Positions 42,635 to 50,919 of a stretch of DNA of 64,000 bases are shown piece after piece. The DNA comes from CAYWMY01 sp046352935. Its GTDB lineage: Bacteria; Pseudomonadota; Gammaproteobacteria; Steroidobacterales; Steroidobacteraceae. Location: NCBI GenBank assembly GCA_046352935.1, contig JAXMGR010000018.1:1-64000 (forward strand). The letters are read 5' to 3'. The position numbers were made by a program, and so were the translations under genes. The notes below the pieces were generated by a model. The model was not told the origin of the DNA. It saw only the letters and a list, made by a program, of their open reading frames with translations, and searched no databases. Within the stretch, counting starts at the first letter, position 1. Each line of letters starts with the position of its first letter.

Positions 42635-42949
42635 ATGACGATGAAGATCACTCCCGGTTCCCGCTGGAAGAGCGCGGTGTGTGCGACGGAAGTCGTCGTG
42701 GTGAAGGCACCGAAGGACCCGGTGCTCCTGGAATGTGGTGGTGCGGCGGTGCTCGCGGCCGCAGCCGAGCGTCCTGCGGGCGGGAGCCCGGCGGCCGACC
42801 GAAGGACGGGCACGCTGCTCGGCAAGCGCTATGGCGACGACGCCTCGGGGCTCGAGGTCCTGTGCACGAAGGGCGGCGAGGGCTCGCTGTCCCTGAACGG
42901 GGCGCCGCTCGCGCTGCGCGAGGCGAAGCCGCTGCCGTCCTCGGACTGA
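42635..42949 (+). CDS. hypothetical small protein leading the acyl-CoA ligase operon
   Basis: The 104-residue protein begins MTMKITPGSRWKSAVCATEVVVVKAPKDPVLLECGGAAV with GGAGAGA upstream. It has a C-terminal half ending GLEVLCTKGGEGSLSLNGAPLALREAKPLPSSD. Three Cys are spread across it; there are no membrane segments and no signal. I do not recognise a domain. It lies 7 bp before the acyl-CoA ligase and is co-directional, so it is presumably translated from the same mRNA and may assist one of the downstream enzymes. Confidence 0.65.
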   Translation: MTMKITPGSRWKSAVCATEVVVVKAPKDPVLLECGGAAVLAAAAERPAGGSPAADRRTGTLLGKRYGDDASGLEVLCTKGGEGSLSLNGAPLALREAKPLPSSD

Positions 42950-42956
42950 GGCGCCC

Positions 42957-44465
42957 GTGCACATCGGCCTGCTGCTGGAAATGGCGGCCGACGGTCTCGG
43001 CCAGCGCATCGCCGTGGGTCCGCTCGCCTCGGGCCTCTCGTTCGCCGGCCTGCTGTCCCGCGCCCGCGCGCGGGCCGCGCTGCTGGCCGCGAGCCCCGCG
43101 CGCACACTCGTCTACGTCGGGCTCAATTCGCCGGCGTTCCCGCTGGCGCTCTTCGCCTCGGCACTCGCCAACCGGCCCTTCGCGCCATTGAACTACCGCC
43201 TGCCCGATGCGGATCTGCGCCGGCTGCTGGCGCGCACGGCGCCTGCGCTCGCGATCGTCGACGACGACATGCTCGCGCGCGTCGCGGGCGTGGAGGGCGT
43301 CACCTGCCTGCCGCGCAGCGAGTTCCTCGCCGCGGCCGCACCGGCAGAAACTGGTGCGGAGCCGGTGCCGGCGGACGCGGAGGACATCGCGGTGCTGCTG
43401 TTCACGAGCGGCACGACGGGCGAACCGAAGGCCGCGGTGCTGCGTCACCGGCACCTGACGTCCTACGTGATCTCGACGCTGGAATTCATGAGTGCGGGCG
43501 AGGACGAGGCGGCGCTCGTGAGCGTGCCGCCCTATCACATCGCGGCGGTGTCGGCCGTCCTGACCTCGACGTATCTCGGCCGGCGCGTGGTTCACCTCGA
43601 GAATTTCACGCCCGAGGAATGGGTGCGCGTCGCGGCCCGCGAGCGTGTGACCCACGCGATGCTCGTGCCCACGATGCTGGGCCGCGTGCTCGACGTGCTC
43701 GAAGCAAGCGGCGGGCAGCTCCCGCAGCTGCGGCATCTCTCCTATGGCGGCGGGCCGATGCCCGCGGCCACGATCGAGCGCGCGATGCGCTGCCTGCCGT
43801 CCGTCGACTTCGTGAACGGCTACGGACTCACGGAGACGAGTTCGACGATTGCCGTGCTGACGCCCGAGGATCACCGCCGGGCCTTCGCGAGCGACGACCC
43901 GGACGTGCGCCGGCGTCTCGGGTCCGTGGGCCGGCCGCTGCCCTCGATCGAACTCGAGATCCGCGATGCCGGGGGACGCTCCGTCCCGGCCGGCCAGGAC
44001 GGCGAGGTCTGGGTGCGCGGCGAGCAGGTGTCGGGCGAGTACCTCGACCGGAAGGCCGTGCGCGCCGACGGCTGGTTCCCGACGAAGGACTACGGCTGGC
44101 TCGACGAAGGCGGCTTCCTGTTCCTCGGCGGGCGTCTCGACGACGTGATCGTGCGCGGCGGCGAGAACATCTCGCCCGGCGAGATCGAAGAAGTGCTGCG
44201 CACGCATCCCGACGTGCGCGACGCTGCCGTGATCGGCCTGCCCGACGACGAGTGGGGTGAGCGCGTCGCTGCGGTCGTCGTGAGCAACGGCGCTCCGCAC
44301 CCCGACGAGCTGCGCCGCTGGTGTCGCGAGCGCCTGCGCTCGACGAAGACGCCGGAGGACATCGTCTATCGCGAGGCGCTTCCCTACAACGAGACCGGCA
44401 AGCTGCTGCGGCGTGCGCTGAAGCTGGAGCTGGCCGGCGCATCGGCGTCACGAGCGGCCCGTTGA
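42957..44465 (+). CDS. AMP-dependent acyl-CoA ligase
   Basis: The 502-residue adenylating enzyme has the P-loop LLFTSGTTGEPKAAVLRH (150–165), the NGYGLTETSS motif, the hinge region GGRLDDVIVRGGENISPGEIEE and catalytic Lys482 in PYNETGKLLRRAL. It activates a carboxylic acid to its CoA thioester. It starts at GTG, 7 bp after the small hypothetical protein, and is followed 4 bp later by a crotonase. It may initiate beta-oxidation-type breakdown of the pathway acid. Confidence 0.93.
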   Translation: MHIGLLLEMAADGLGQRIAVGPLASGLSFAGLLSRARARAALLAASPARTLVYVGLNSPAFPLALFASALANRPFAPLNYRLPDADLRRLLARTAPALAIVDDDMLARVAGVEGVTCLPRSEFLAAAAPAETGAEPVPADAEDIAVLLFTSGTTGEPKAAVLRHRHLTSYVISTLEFMSAGEDEAALVSVPPYHIAAVSAVLTSTYLGRRVVHLENFTPEEWVRVAARERVTHAMLVPTMLGRVLDVLEASGGQLPQLRHLSYGGGPMPAATIERAMRCLPSVDFVNGYGLTETSSTIAVLTPEDHRRAFASDDPDVRRRLGSVGRPLPSIELEIRDAGGRSVPAGQDGEVWVRGEQVSGEYLDRKAVRADGWFPTKDYGWLDEGGFLFLGGRLDDVIVRGGENISPGEIEEVLRTHPDVRDAAVIGLPDDEWGERVAAVVVSNGAPHPDELRRWCRERLRSTKTPEDIVYREALPYNETGKLLRRALKLELAGASASRAAR

Positions 44466-44469
44466 CCCG

Positions 44470-45459
44470 ATGGGCGGGAGCCTCGACATCGAGGACCACG
44501 CGCCCGTCTTCGGGACACCGGCCTTCACGGTCGATCTCGGCCACGAGTCCGCGCCCGTCGCCCGTGCGCCCGGCTCCATCCTCATCGGTCTCGACCGGCG
44601 CGGGACGCTGCCCGCCGTCGATGCCGCGGACTACGATCTGCTGCTGACGACGGCCGTGGCGGCGCCGCGGCCCTGGATCGGCGTGCCGGCTGCAGGCATC
44701 GACGACGAGGTGGCGCTGCTGGTCGGCCGCGCCCGCGAGCGGCCACTCGCGGCCTCGACGCTGGCGCAGGTGCTGCGCGTGGGCGAGGGCCTGTCGCTGC
44801 CCGATGCGCTGGTGCTCGAATCCTTCGCGTATTCCACGCTGCTCGCGGGCCCCGAGTTCCGCGCCTGGCGCGACGCCAATCCGCCGCGGCCTGCACCCCA
44901 GGTCACCGGCCCTCGTGTGCGGCTCACGCGCGACGACGGCGCCGTCACCGTGCACCTGACCCATCCGGAGCGGCTCAACGCCTTCGATGCACGCATGCGC
45001 GACGAACTCGTCGAAGCGCTGCGGGCGGTCGCCGACGATTCCTCCGTCACGGCAGTCATCGTGCGCGGTGACGGGGCTGCCTTCAGTTCGGGCGGCGATC
45101 TCGCGGAGTTCGGCGCCGCGCCCGATCCCGCGACCGCGCACGCGATCCGCTGCCTGCGCTCGCCCGCGGCGCTCGTGCATCGCCTGCGCGCGCAGGCGAC
45201 GGCGCTGCTGCACGGCGCCTGCATCGGCGCGGGCATCGAAGTGCCCGCCGCGGCGGGCCGCGTGATTGCGCACCCGGAGACCTGGTTCCGCCTGCCGGAA
45301 GTCGGCATGGGCCTGATCCCGGGTGCGGGCGGCACGGCGACCATTCCACGGCGCGTCGGGCGGCACCGCACGCTGTACTGGGCGCTCGCGGATCGCAGGC
45401 TCGATCTGGCGACCGCGCGGGACTGGGGCCTCGTCGATGAGATCGGGGAGAACGCATGA
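44470..45459 (+). CDS. enoyl-CoA hydratase/isomerase with degenerate N-terminal half-domain
   Basis: The 329-residue protein has a complete crotonase core at about 155–325: VTVHLTHPERLNAFDARM, AVIVRGDGAAFSSGGDLAEFG for the first oxyanion loop, HGACIGAGIEVPAAAGRVIA, and LPEVGMGLIPGAGGT with the acidic region. Residues 1–150 are unusual. They contain a strand like the start of a crotonase (ILIGLDRRGT) and helices like its end (SLPDALVLESFAYSTLLAGPEFRAW), but no active-site loops. This suggests a decayed second crotonase fused in front. It sits inside the acyl-CoA ligase operon. Confidence 0.88.
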   Translation: MGGSLDIEDHAPVFGTPAFTVDLGHESAPVARAPGSILIGLDRRGTLPAVDAADYDLLLTTAVAAPRPWIGVPAAGIDDEVALLVGRARERPLAASTLAQVLRVGEGLSLPDALVLESFAYSTLLAGPEFRAWRDANPPRPAPQVTGPRVRLTRDDGAVTVHLTHPERLNAFDARMRDELVEALRAVADDSSVTAVIVRGDGAAFSSGGDLAEFGAAPDPATAHAIRCLRSPAALVHRLRAQATALLHGACIGAGIEVPAAAGRVIAHPETWFRLPEVGMGLIPGAGGTATIPRRVGRHRTLYWALADRRLDLATARDWGLVDEIGENA

Positions 45460-45499
45460 GCACCCGTCGGGCGCGGCCGCTGATCGGGGAGGGCGCCGC

Positions 45500-46864
45500 A
45501 TGAGCGGCCGCTTTACTGCGCCGGCGATCACTGCGATGACGCCTGGTGATGCCCCGGCGCGGTCCTGGGCGCGGTCGGGCCTCATGGCGCTCACGGGGCC
45601 CGTGGACGCTGCGCCGGTCGTTCCGGAGTTCGACGTGATGGCGGGCATCGAGAGCCTGATCGCGCAGCTGGTCGAGAGCGCAGCGCGCTGCGGTCGAAAC
45701 CTGCATGGCGACCTGCGCTGGTTCACGGAGCGCGCGGCACTCCAGGGCCTGTCGCGACGCGGACAGGTCTCGTGCAACGGCTCCTGCCGGCTCGTCGCGG
45801 CGCGCGACGGCTGGATCGCGGTCAACCTGCCGCGCGCTGCGGATATCGAGTGCGTGCCGGCCTTCGTCGGCGCGCGCGAGGACGAGGAGCCCTGGTCGGC
45901 GATCGAGACGCGCGCGCGCACCCTGTCCTGCGCGGAACTGGTCGAGACCGGGCGCCTGCTCGGCCTCGCCGTGGCCGAGGTACCGGCACTGCGCGACGAT
46001 CGTGCGGTTGCGCCCTGGACCGGGGAGGTGGCGCCGCTCCTGCGTCTCGGCGCAGCGCGGCCAGTGGTTCCGCGCGACGGGTCACGCGATCCGCCGCTCG
46101 TCATCGACCTCACGGCGCTGTGGGCGGGTCCGCTCTGCGGCCATCTGCTCGCGGCGGCCGGGGCGCGCGTGATCAAGGTCGAGAGCCGCGGCCGTCCCGA
46201 CCCGGTGCGCGAGTCCCTGCCCGCGATGTTTTCCCTGCTGAACGGCGGCAAGGAATCCGTCGTGCTCGACTTCACCCGTGCTGCGGACCTCGAACGCCTG
46301 CGCGGGATCGTCGCGCGCGCCGACCTCGTCATCGGCAGCGCGCGGCCGCGCGCCTTCGAACAGCTGGGCCTCGCACCCGAGGTGCTGATCGCCCGGCATC
46401 CCGGGCTTTCCTGGGTGGCGATCACGGCCTGTGGCTGGACGGGCGCGGCACGCAACGCCGTGGGCTTCGGTGACGACGCGGCCGTGGCCGGGGGCCTGCT
46501 CGCGCAGGATGCCGCGGGTCGGCCGGTGTTCCTGGGCGATGCGCTCGCCGATCCGCTGACGGGCATCGCCGCGGCTGCGGGGGCATTCACCGCGCTTGCA
46601 CAGGGCGGCGGCCTGCTCGTCGATGCGGCGCTCAGCCGCACGGCCGCCTTCGTCGCGGCGGGCCGGCGTCTCGACGCCGGGGAACGCGGGCGCGTCGAGT
46701 GGCGCGACAGTGAGTGGTGGCTGGCGGTCGCGGGTCACCGTGAACGTGTCGCCCCACCAGGTGCGCGGCCCGCGGCGGCGCCGGCGCGCGACTTCGGCGC
46801 CGACACGGCGCGTGTGCTCACGGAGTTCGACGCGACACCGTGCCGCGGCCCGGAGGCCGCGTGA
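45500..46864 (+). CDS. CaiB/BaiF family (class III) CoA-transferase
   Basis: The 454-residue protein has the family core in its second half: VIDLTALWAGPLCGHLLAAAGARVIKVE, LNGGKESVVLDF, ADLVIGSARPRAFEQLGL, and an Asp in GFGDDAAVAGGL at the usual nucleophile position. The first ~190 residues contain a segment (GQVSCNGSCRLVAARDGWIAVNLPR) that resembles the family's insert domain. It transfers CoA between acids or handles a branched acyl-CoA. GGGAGG precedes the ATG. Its stop overlaps the next start (GTGA), so it is coupled to the molybdoenzyme. Confidence 0.85.
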   Translation: MSGRFTAPAITAMTPGDAPARSWARSGLMALTGPVDAAPVVPEFDVMAGIESLIAQLVESAARCGRNLHGDLRWFTERAALQGLSRRGQVSCNGSCRLVAARDGWIAVNLPRAADIECVPAFVGAREDEEPWSAIETRARTLSCAELVETGRLLGLAVAEVPALRDDRAVAPWTGEVAPLLRLGAARPVVPRDGSRDPPLVIDLTALWAGPLCGHLLAAAGARVIKVESRGRPDPVRESLPAMFSLLNGGKESVVLDFTRAADLERLRGIVARADLVIGSARPRAFEQLGLAPEVLIARHPGLSWVAITACGWTGAARNAVGFGDDAAVAGGLLAQDAAGRPVFLGDALADPLTGIAAAAGAFTALAQGGGLLVDAALSRTAAFVAAGRRLDAGERGRVEWRDSEWWLAVAGHRERVAPPGARPAAAPARDFGADTARVLTEFDATPCRGPEAA

Positions 46865-49470
46865 GCGAGGACGTCTGGCTCAAGACCACCTGCTACGGCT
46901 GCCCGGCCGCGACCTGCGGCATGCTCGCGCACCGTGTGAACGGCGTGGTCGTCGAGGTCGCGGGCGATCCGGAGAGTCCCTACAGCCAGGGCCGGCTCTG
47001 CGCCAAGGGGCAGGCGCAGATCATGATGGCCTACAGCACACGCCGCGTGACGAAGCCCCTGAAGCGCACGAATCCCGAGAAGGGCATCGGCGTCGATCCG
47101 CAGTGGGTCGAGATCAGCTACGACGAAGCGATCCGCATCGCGGCCGCAGAACTGAAGCGCTGCCGCGAGAAGAACCCCGCGGGCCTCGTGTTCTCCACGG
47201 CGGATTTCTCGACGCTCACCTGGTTCACGGGCGCGCTGCTGGGGTCCTTCGGCAGCCCGAACCATGCCTCGGGGGGCAAGGTGTTCTGCGGCAACAACGT
47301 GCATCCGGTGCTGCAGCAGGTGCACGGCGGCTTCCACGTCCAGCCGGATCTGCACCACTGCAATTACCTGATGCTGTTCGGCTCGAACAAGGGCGCGATG
47401 TCCAACTGGGCTGCGGTGTCCGCGACCATCAAGATGGCCGACGCGCGCCGCCGCGGCATGAGGCTCGTCGTCGTCGATCCCTGGTGCTCGAATGCCGCCG
47501 CGATCGCCGACGAGTGGGTGCCGATCCGCCCCGGCACCGACGGCGCATTCGTGCTCGCGATGCTGAATGTGCTGGTCAACGAGATCGACTTGTTCGACCG
47601 CGACTTCGTGGCGCGACTCACGAACGGCCCCTATCTCGTGCGCGACGATGACGGTCACTACGCGCGCGATCCGGCCACGAACAAGCCCATGATGTACGAC
47701 CGCCGCGACGGTCGTGCGAAGTGCCATGACGATCCGACGCTCACTGAGCCCGCGCTCGAGGGTTCCTTCGATGTTGCGGGCGTGGCCTGCCGGCCGGCGT
47801 TCGCGAAGCTGAAGGAGCATCTCGCGAAGTACCCTCCCGAGCGTGTGGAGGAGATCACGACTGTCCCGGCCGCCACCATCCGGCGCATCGCACGCGAATT
47901 CGGCGAGGCCGCGGCCATCGGCACCACCGTCGACATCGAAGGCCACACGCTGCCGCTCCGTCCCGCCTGCGCGCACTGGTACAAGGGCGTGAGCCAGCAC
48001 GCGCGCGGCTACGAGCAGGGCATGGCCATCGCGATGCTGAACACGCTGGTCGGTGCGGTGGACGTGCCGGGCGGACTGCTCTCGGACGCCGTGTACGTGC
48101 ACCACCCGAAGTTCTCGGCGCACAGCACCTGGCTCGGCAAGGGCGGCAGCCCCGGCGAGTTCGAGGGCCTCCTGACGCCGGGCGGCGTGGCGACCTATGG
48201 CGGTGTGTTCGCGCCGCCGTATCCGCCGCGCGAGGTGAAAGCGCCGGCCGGCCTGTCCGCGACGGCGCTCGCGCCGCTCGGCCTGAACCTCTGGGCGACC
48301 GCGAAGGTCAACGTGCTGCATCCGGAGCAGTTCAACCACCGCATTCCGCACGAGCCGGACGTCTACGTGCAGGTCGTCTCCAACGATCTCGTCAACGAAG
48401 GCAGTCCGAAGGCGCAGGCCGAGTGGCACCGGAAGTTCCGTTTCCACATCGCGATCGTGCCCGTCGTCGACGAGACGGCGGAGTTCGCCGACATCGTGTT
48501 CCCCACGCAGACGCAGCTCGAGCGCCTCGACATGGCTGCCAACAACTCGGGCGACGTGCTCGGCACGGCGGTGACGGACGACTACTGCCTGAACCTGCGC
48601 CAGCCCGTCGTCGAGAGCGGCTACCGGCACTTCGTCGACATCTGGTCGGATCTCGTCGAGGCCGTGGGTTATCTGCCCGAGTACAACCGGGCGCTCAACG
48701 ACCGGCTCGAACTCGAGGGCGCCTTCCGGCTGGAGCCGGATCGCAAGTACGAGCACCGCGAGCTCACGGACCGCTGGATCCGTTCGATGACGGGCGGGGA
48801 GATGACTCTCGCCGAGGTGGGGCGCCAGGGTTTTCTCAAGTGGGCGAAGACCGTGCGGGAGCGCTACCCGCGACCCTTCTTCACGGCGCGCATCCCGGTC
48901 TACTTCGAGCACTTCATCGAGGCCGGCCGGCGCGTCAAGGAGCGTGCCGATGCCATGGGCATCGCCTGGGACGTCTCGCGCTACGTGCCGCTGCCCGACT
49001 GGGTGCCGTCGCCCGGCTTCGCCGACGACACCGACGGCTTCGCATTCCACGGCGTCACGTACAAGTGGCCGTTCCTGACGGGCACGTTCTCGCAGTTCAA
49101 TCCCTGGCTCAGCGAGCTCTCGCGCGCACACCCGTACGCCGGGCGCATCGTCATCAACCGCAAGGTGGCCGGGAGCCTCGGCATCGCGGACGGTGACCGC
49201 GTACGCGTCGAGAACCGGCGGGGCGGGCAGGTCGAGGGCATCGCAAAACTCAGCGAGTGCATCCACCCGGAATGCCTCGGCATGGATCACGCGGGCGGCC
49301 ACTGGGCGCGGAGCCAGCCGCACGCGAAGAACGGCGTGCACTACGGCACGCTGATCGAATACGAGATGAGCAACATCGACAACATGAACGGCGCGCTGGG
49401 CGCGAGCCCGAAGCTGCGCATATCCCGCATCGAGGATCCGGCGCAGGCGGCCCGGCCCCGCCGGTGGTGA
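46861..49470 (+). CDS. molybdopterin oxidoreductase, DMSO-reductase family (copy 1)
   Basis: The 869-residue protein has an N-terminal [4Fe-4S] motif Cys11-x2-Cys14-x4-Cys19-x27-Cys47 and the family segments NPEKGIGVDPQWVEISYDEA and LVVVDPWCSNAAAIADEWVPIRPGTDGA. A likely molybdenum ligand is Cys143 in GSPN-x8-CGN. The C-terminal MGD-binding barrel follows (RIVINRKVAGSLGIADGDRVRVENRRG). There is no twin-arginine signal, so it is cytoplasmic. No electron-transfer or membrane subunit is encoded nearby, as in acetylene hydratase or transhydroxylase-type enzymes that do no net redox, or enzymes using free carriers. The GTG start overlaps the CoA-transferase stop and has GGAG upstream. Confidence 0.92.
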   Translation: MSEDVWLKTTCYGCPAATCGMLAHRVNGVVVEVAGDPESPYSQGRLCAKGQAQIMMAYSTRRVTKPLKRTNPEKGIGVDPQWVEISYDEAIRIAAAELKRCREKNPAGLVFSTADFSTLTWFTGALLGSFGSPNHASGGKVFCGNNVHPVLQQVHGGFHVQPDLHHCNYLMLFGSNKGAMSNWAAVSATIKMADARRRGMRLVVVDPWCSNAAAIADEWVPIRPGTDGAFVLAMLNVLVNEIDLFDRDFVARLTNGPYLVRDDDGHYARDPATNKPMMYDRRDGRAKCHDDPTLTEPALEGSFDVAGVACRPAFAKLKEHLAKYPPERVEEITTVPAATIRRIAREFGEAAAIGTTVDIEGHTLPLRPACAHWYKGVSQHARGYEQGMAIAMLNTLVGAVDVPGGLLSDAVYVHHPKFSAHSTWLGKGGSPGEFEGLLTPGGVATYGGVFAPPYPPREVKAPAGLSATALAPLGLNLWATAKVNVLHPEQFNHRIPHEPDVYVQVVSNDLVNEGSPKAQAEWHRKFRFHIAIVPVVDETAEFADIVFPTQTQLERLDMAANNSGDVLGTAVTDDYCLNLRQPVVESGYRHFVDIWSDLVEAVGYLPEYNRALNDRLELEGAFRLEPDRKYEHRELTDRWIRSMTGGEMTLAEVGRQGFLKWAKTVRERYPRPFFTARIPVYFEHFIEAGRRVKERADAMGIAWDVSRYVPLPDWVPSPGFADDTDGFAFHGVTYKWPFLTGTFSQFNPWLSELSRAHPYAGRIVINRKVAGSLGIADGDRVRVENRRGGQVEGIAKLSECIHPECLGMDHAGGHWARSQPHAKNGVHYGTLIEYEMSNIDNMNGALGASPKLRISRIEDPAQAARPRRW

Positions 49471-49530
49471 ACGGGCCAGGCGCATTCCAGTCGTCCCGCG
49501 GCGACGGATCGCTGTAACAGGAGCGCACTC

Positions 49531-50919
49531 GTGAGCCATGAGATCCCCATTACCGAGAGCAATCCGGTCGTGCGCGAAGTGTTGCTGCGCTGGCACACGC
49601 CCGATCCCTGGAACTACGATCCGGCCGAGCTCGCGCCGCTGCAGCTCGAAGCGCTGAAGGAGCGGTTCCGGGAGCGTCGCCCGCAGCTCAAGGTCCTGAA
49701 CCAGCGGGCCAGCGACAAGAAAATCGAGGAGATCGCCAGTTTCGCGGACGTCGTGCCGCTGCTGTTCTCGCACACGAACTACAAGAGCTATCCGGACTCT
49801 TTCGTGGAGAAGGGCCGCTGGGACCTGATGCTGCGCTGGATGGACTCGCTGTCGACGCGCTCGACACGCGACACGGACCTGAGCGGCGTGCACGATCTCG
49901 ACAGCTGGATGCGCGCGCTGCACGCGGCGGGGCATCTCGCGATCTCCTCGAGCGGCACGACCGGCCGCAGCTCCTATCTCAACATGGCGCCGGCCGATCG
50001 CCAGATGCTGAAGCTGTCGATCCGGAAGATGTTCGAGGTTGCCTGCGGTCTCAAGGCGGAGAACCAGTTTCCGTATTTCTGGGCAGGCCCGCGCCAGGGC
50101 TGGTTCGGCGGCGTCGAGCATCACCGTCTCGTGCACGCGCTGTACGCGCGTCCGGGCGACGAGCACTACATTTCGGACGAGGGCGTCACGCTCGCGCAGC
50201 TCGACCGGCTCGCCTCGATCCGCAAGGCGATCGTGGAGGGCACCGCCACCGCGGATGTCATCGCCGGCGCGGAGCAGGAGGCCATGAGCCAGGCCGCCGC
50301 CATGGACGCGAAGGTCGTGGCTTTCATCGACACCCTCTATGCGCGGCGCGGCGAGCCCCTGTTCCTGTTCGCCGGTCCGTCGATGCTCTGGCGAATCGTG
50401 GAGGCCGGACAGTCGCGAGGATTGGCACCCGGTGCATTCCACTCCGGGACCATCGTCAATACCGGAGGCGGCATGAAGGGATTCAGGGGTCCCGCGACCT
50501 GGGAGGCCGACGGCCAGCGCTACTTCGGCCTGCCGCGCGAGCGCTGGGTGAACTGCTACGGCATGACGGAGCTGCTGGCGCGGTTCTTCAACTGTCCCGC
50601 GGGCCGTTATCACGTGCCGCCCTCGATCATCCTGCTCATGCTCGACAGGACGGGGACCGAACTGCTGAACCGCAGCGAGGGCATCGTCGAAGGCCGCGCG
50701 GGCTTCGTGGATCTCGCCACCACCGGTCGTTGGGGCGGCATCATCAGCGGCGACCGACTCACCGTGGACTTCGATCCCTGTCCCTGCGGCCGGCCGAGCG
50801 CCTCGATCATCGAGGTGGCGCGCTACAAGGACCTGGCCGAGGGCGACGATAAGCTGAGCTGCGCGGGCCAGATCGATACCTACATCCGCGGCTTCGTGGG
50901 CGGGGACTGGCAGCCATGA
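49531..50919 (+). CDS. LuxE/PaaK-like acyl-activating enzyme
   Basis: The 462-residue protein belongs to the LuxE acyl-protein synthetase/adenylate-forming group. It has the phosphate-binding motif SSSGTTG at 139–145, a large middle region (NCYGMTELLARFFNCPAG) and the C-terminal CPC-Gly motif (417–419) found in LuxE/PaaK relatives. LuxE activates a carboxylic acid as acyl-AMP and passes it to the reductase LuxC. The gene lies 60 bp after the molybdoenzyme, and its stop overlaps the start of the LuxC-like gene (ATGA), which supports a functional pair. Confidence 0.85.
   Translation: MSHEIPITESNPVVREVLLRWHTPDPWNYDPAELAPLQLEALKERFRERRPQLKVLNQRASDKKIEEIASFADVVPLLFSHTNYKSYPDSFVEKGRWDLMLRWMDSLSTRSTRDTDLSGVHDLDSWMRALHAAGHLAISSSGTTGRSSYLNMAPADRQMLKLSIRKMFEVACGLKAENQFPYFWAGPRQGWFGGVEHHRLVHALYARPGDEHYISDEGVTLAQLDRLASIRKAIVEGTATADVIAGAEQEAMSQAAAMDAKVVAFIDTLYARRGEPLFLFAGPSMLWRIVEAGQSRGLAPGAFHSGTIVNTGGGMKGFRGPATWEADGQRYFGLPRERWVNCYGMTELLARFFNCPAGRYHVPPSIILLMLDRTGTELLNRSEGIVEGRAGFVDLATTGRWGGIISGDRLTVDFDPCPCGRPSASIIEVARYKDLAEGDDKLSCAGQIDTYIRGFVGGDWQP

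Noticed and set aside
46735..50613. A 1292-codon open frame antisense to the molybdoenzyme and LuxE-like genes
   Set aside because: It is the product of codon bias in high-GC sequence. It lacks domains, is Arg/Val/His-rich and lies entirely opposite well-conserved genes.
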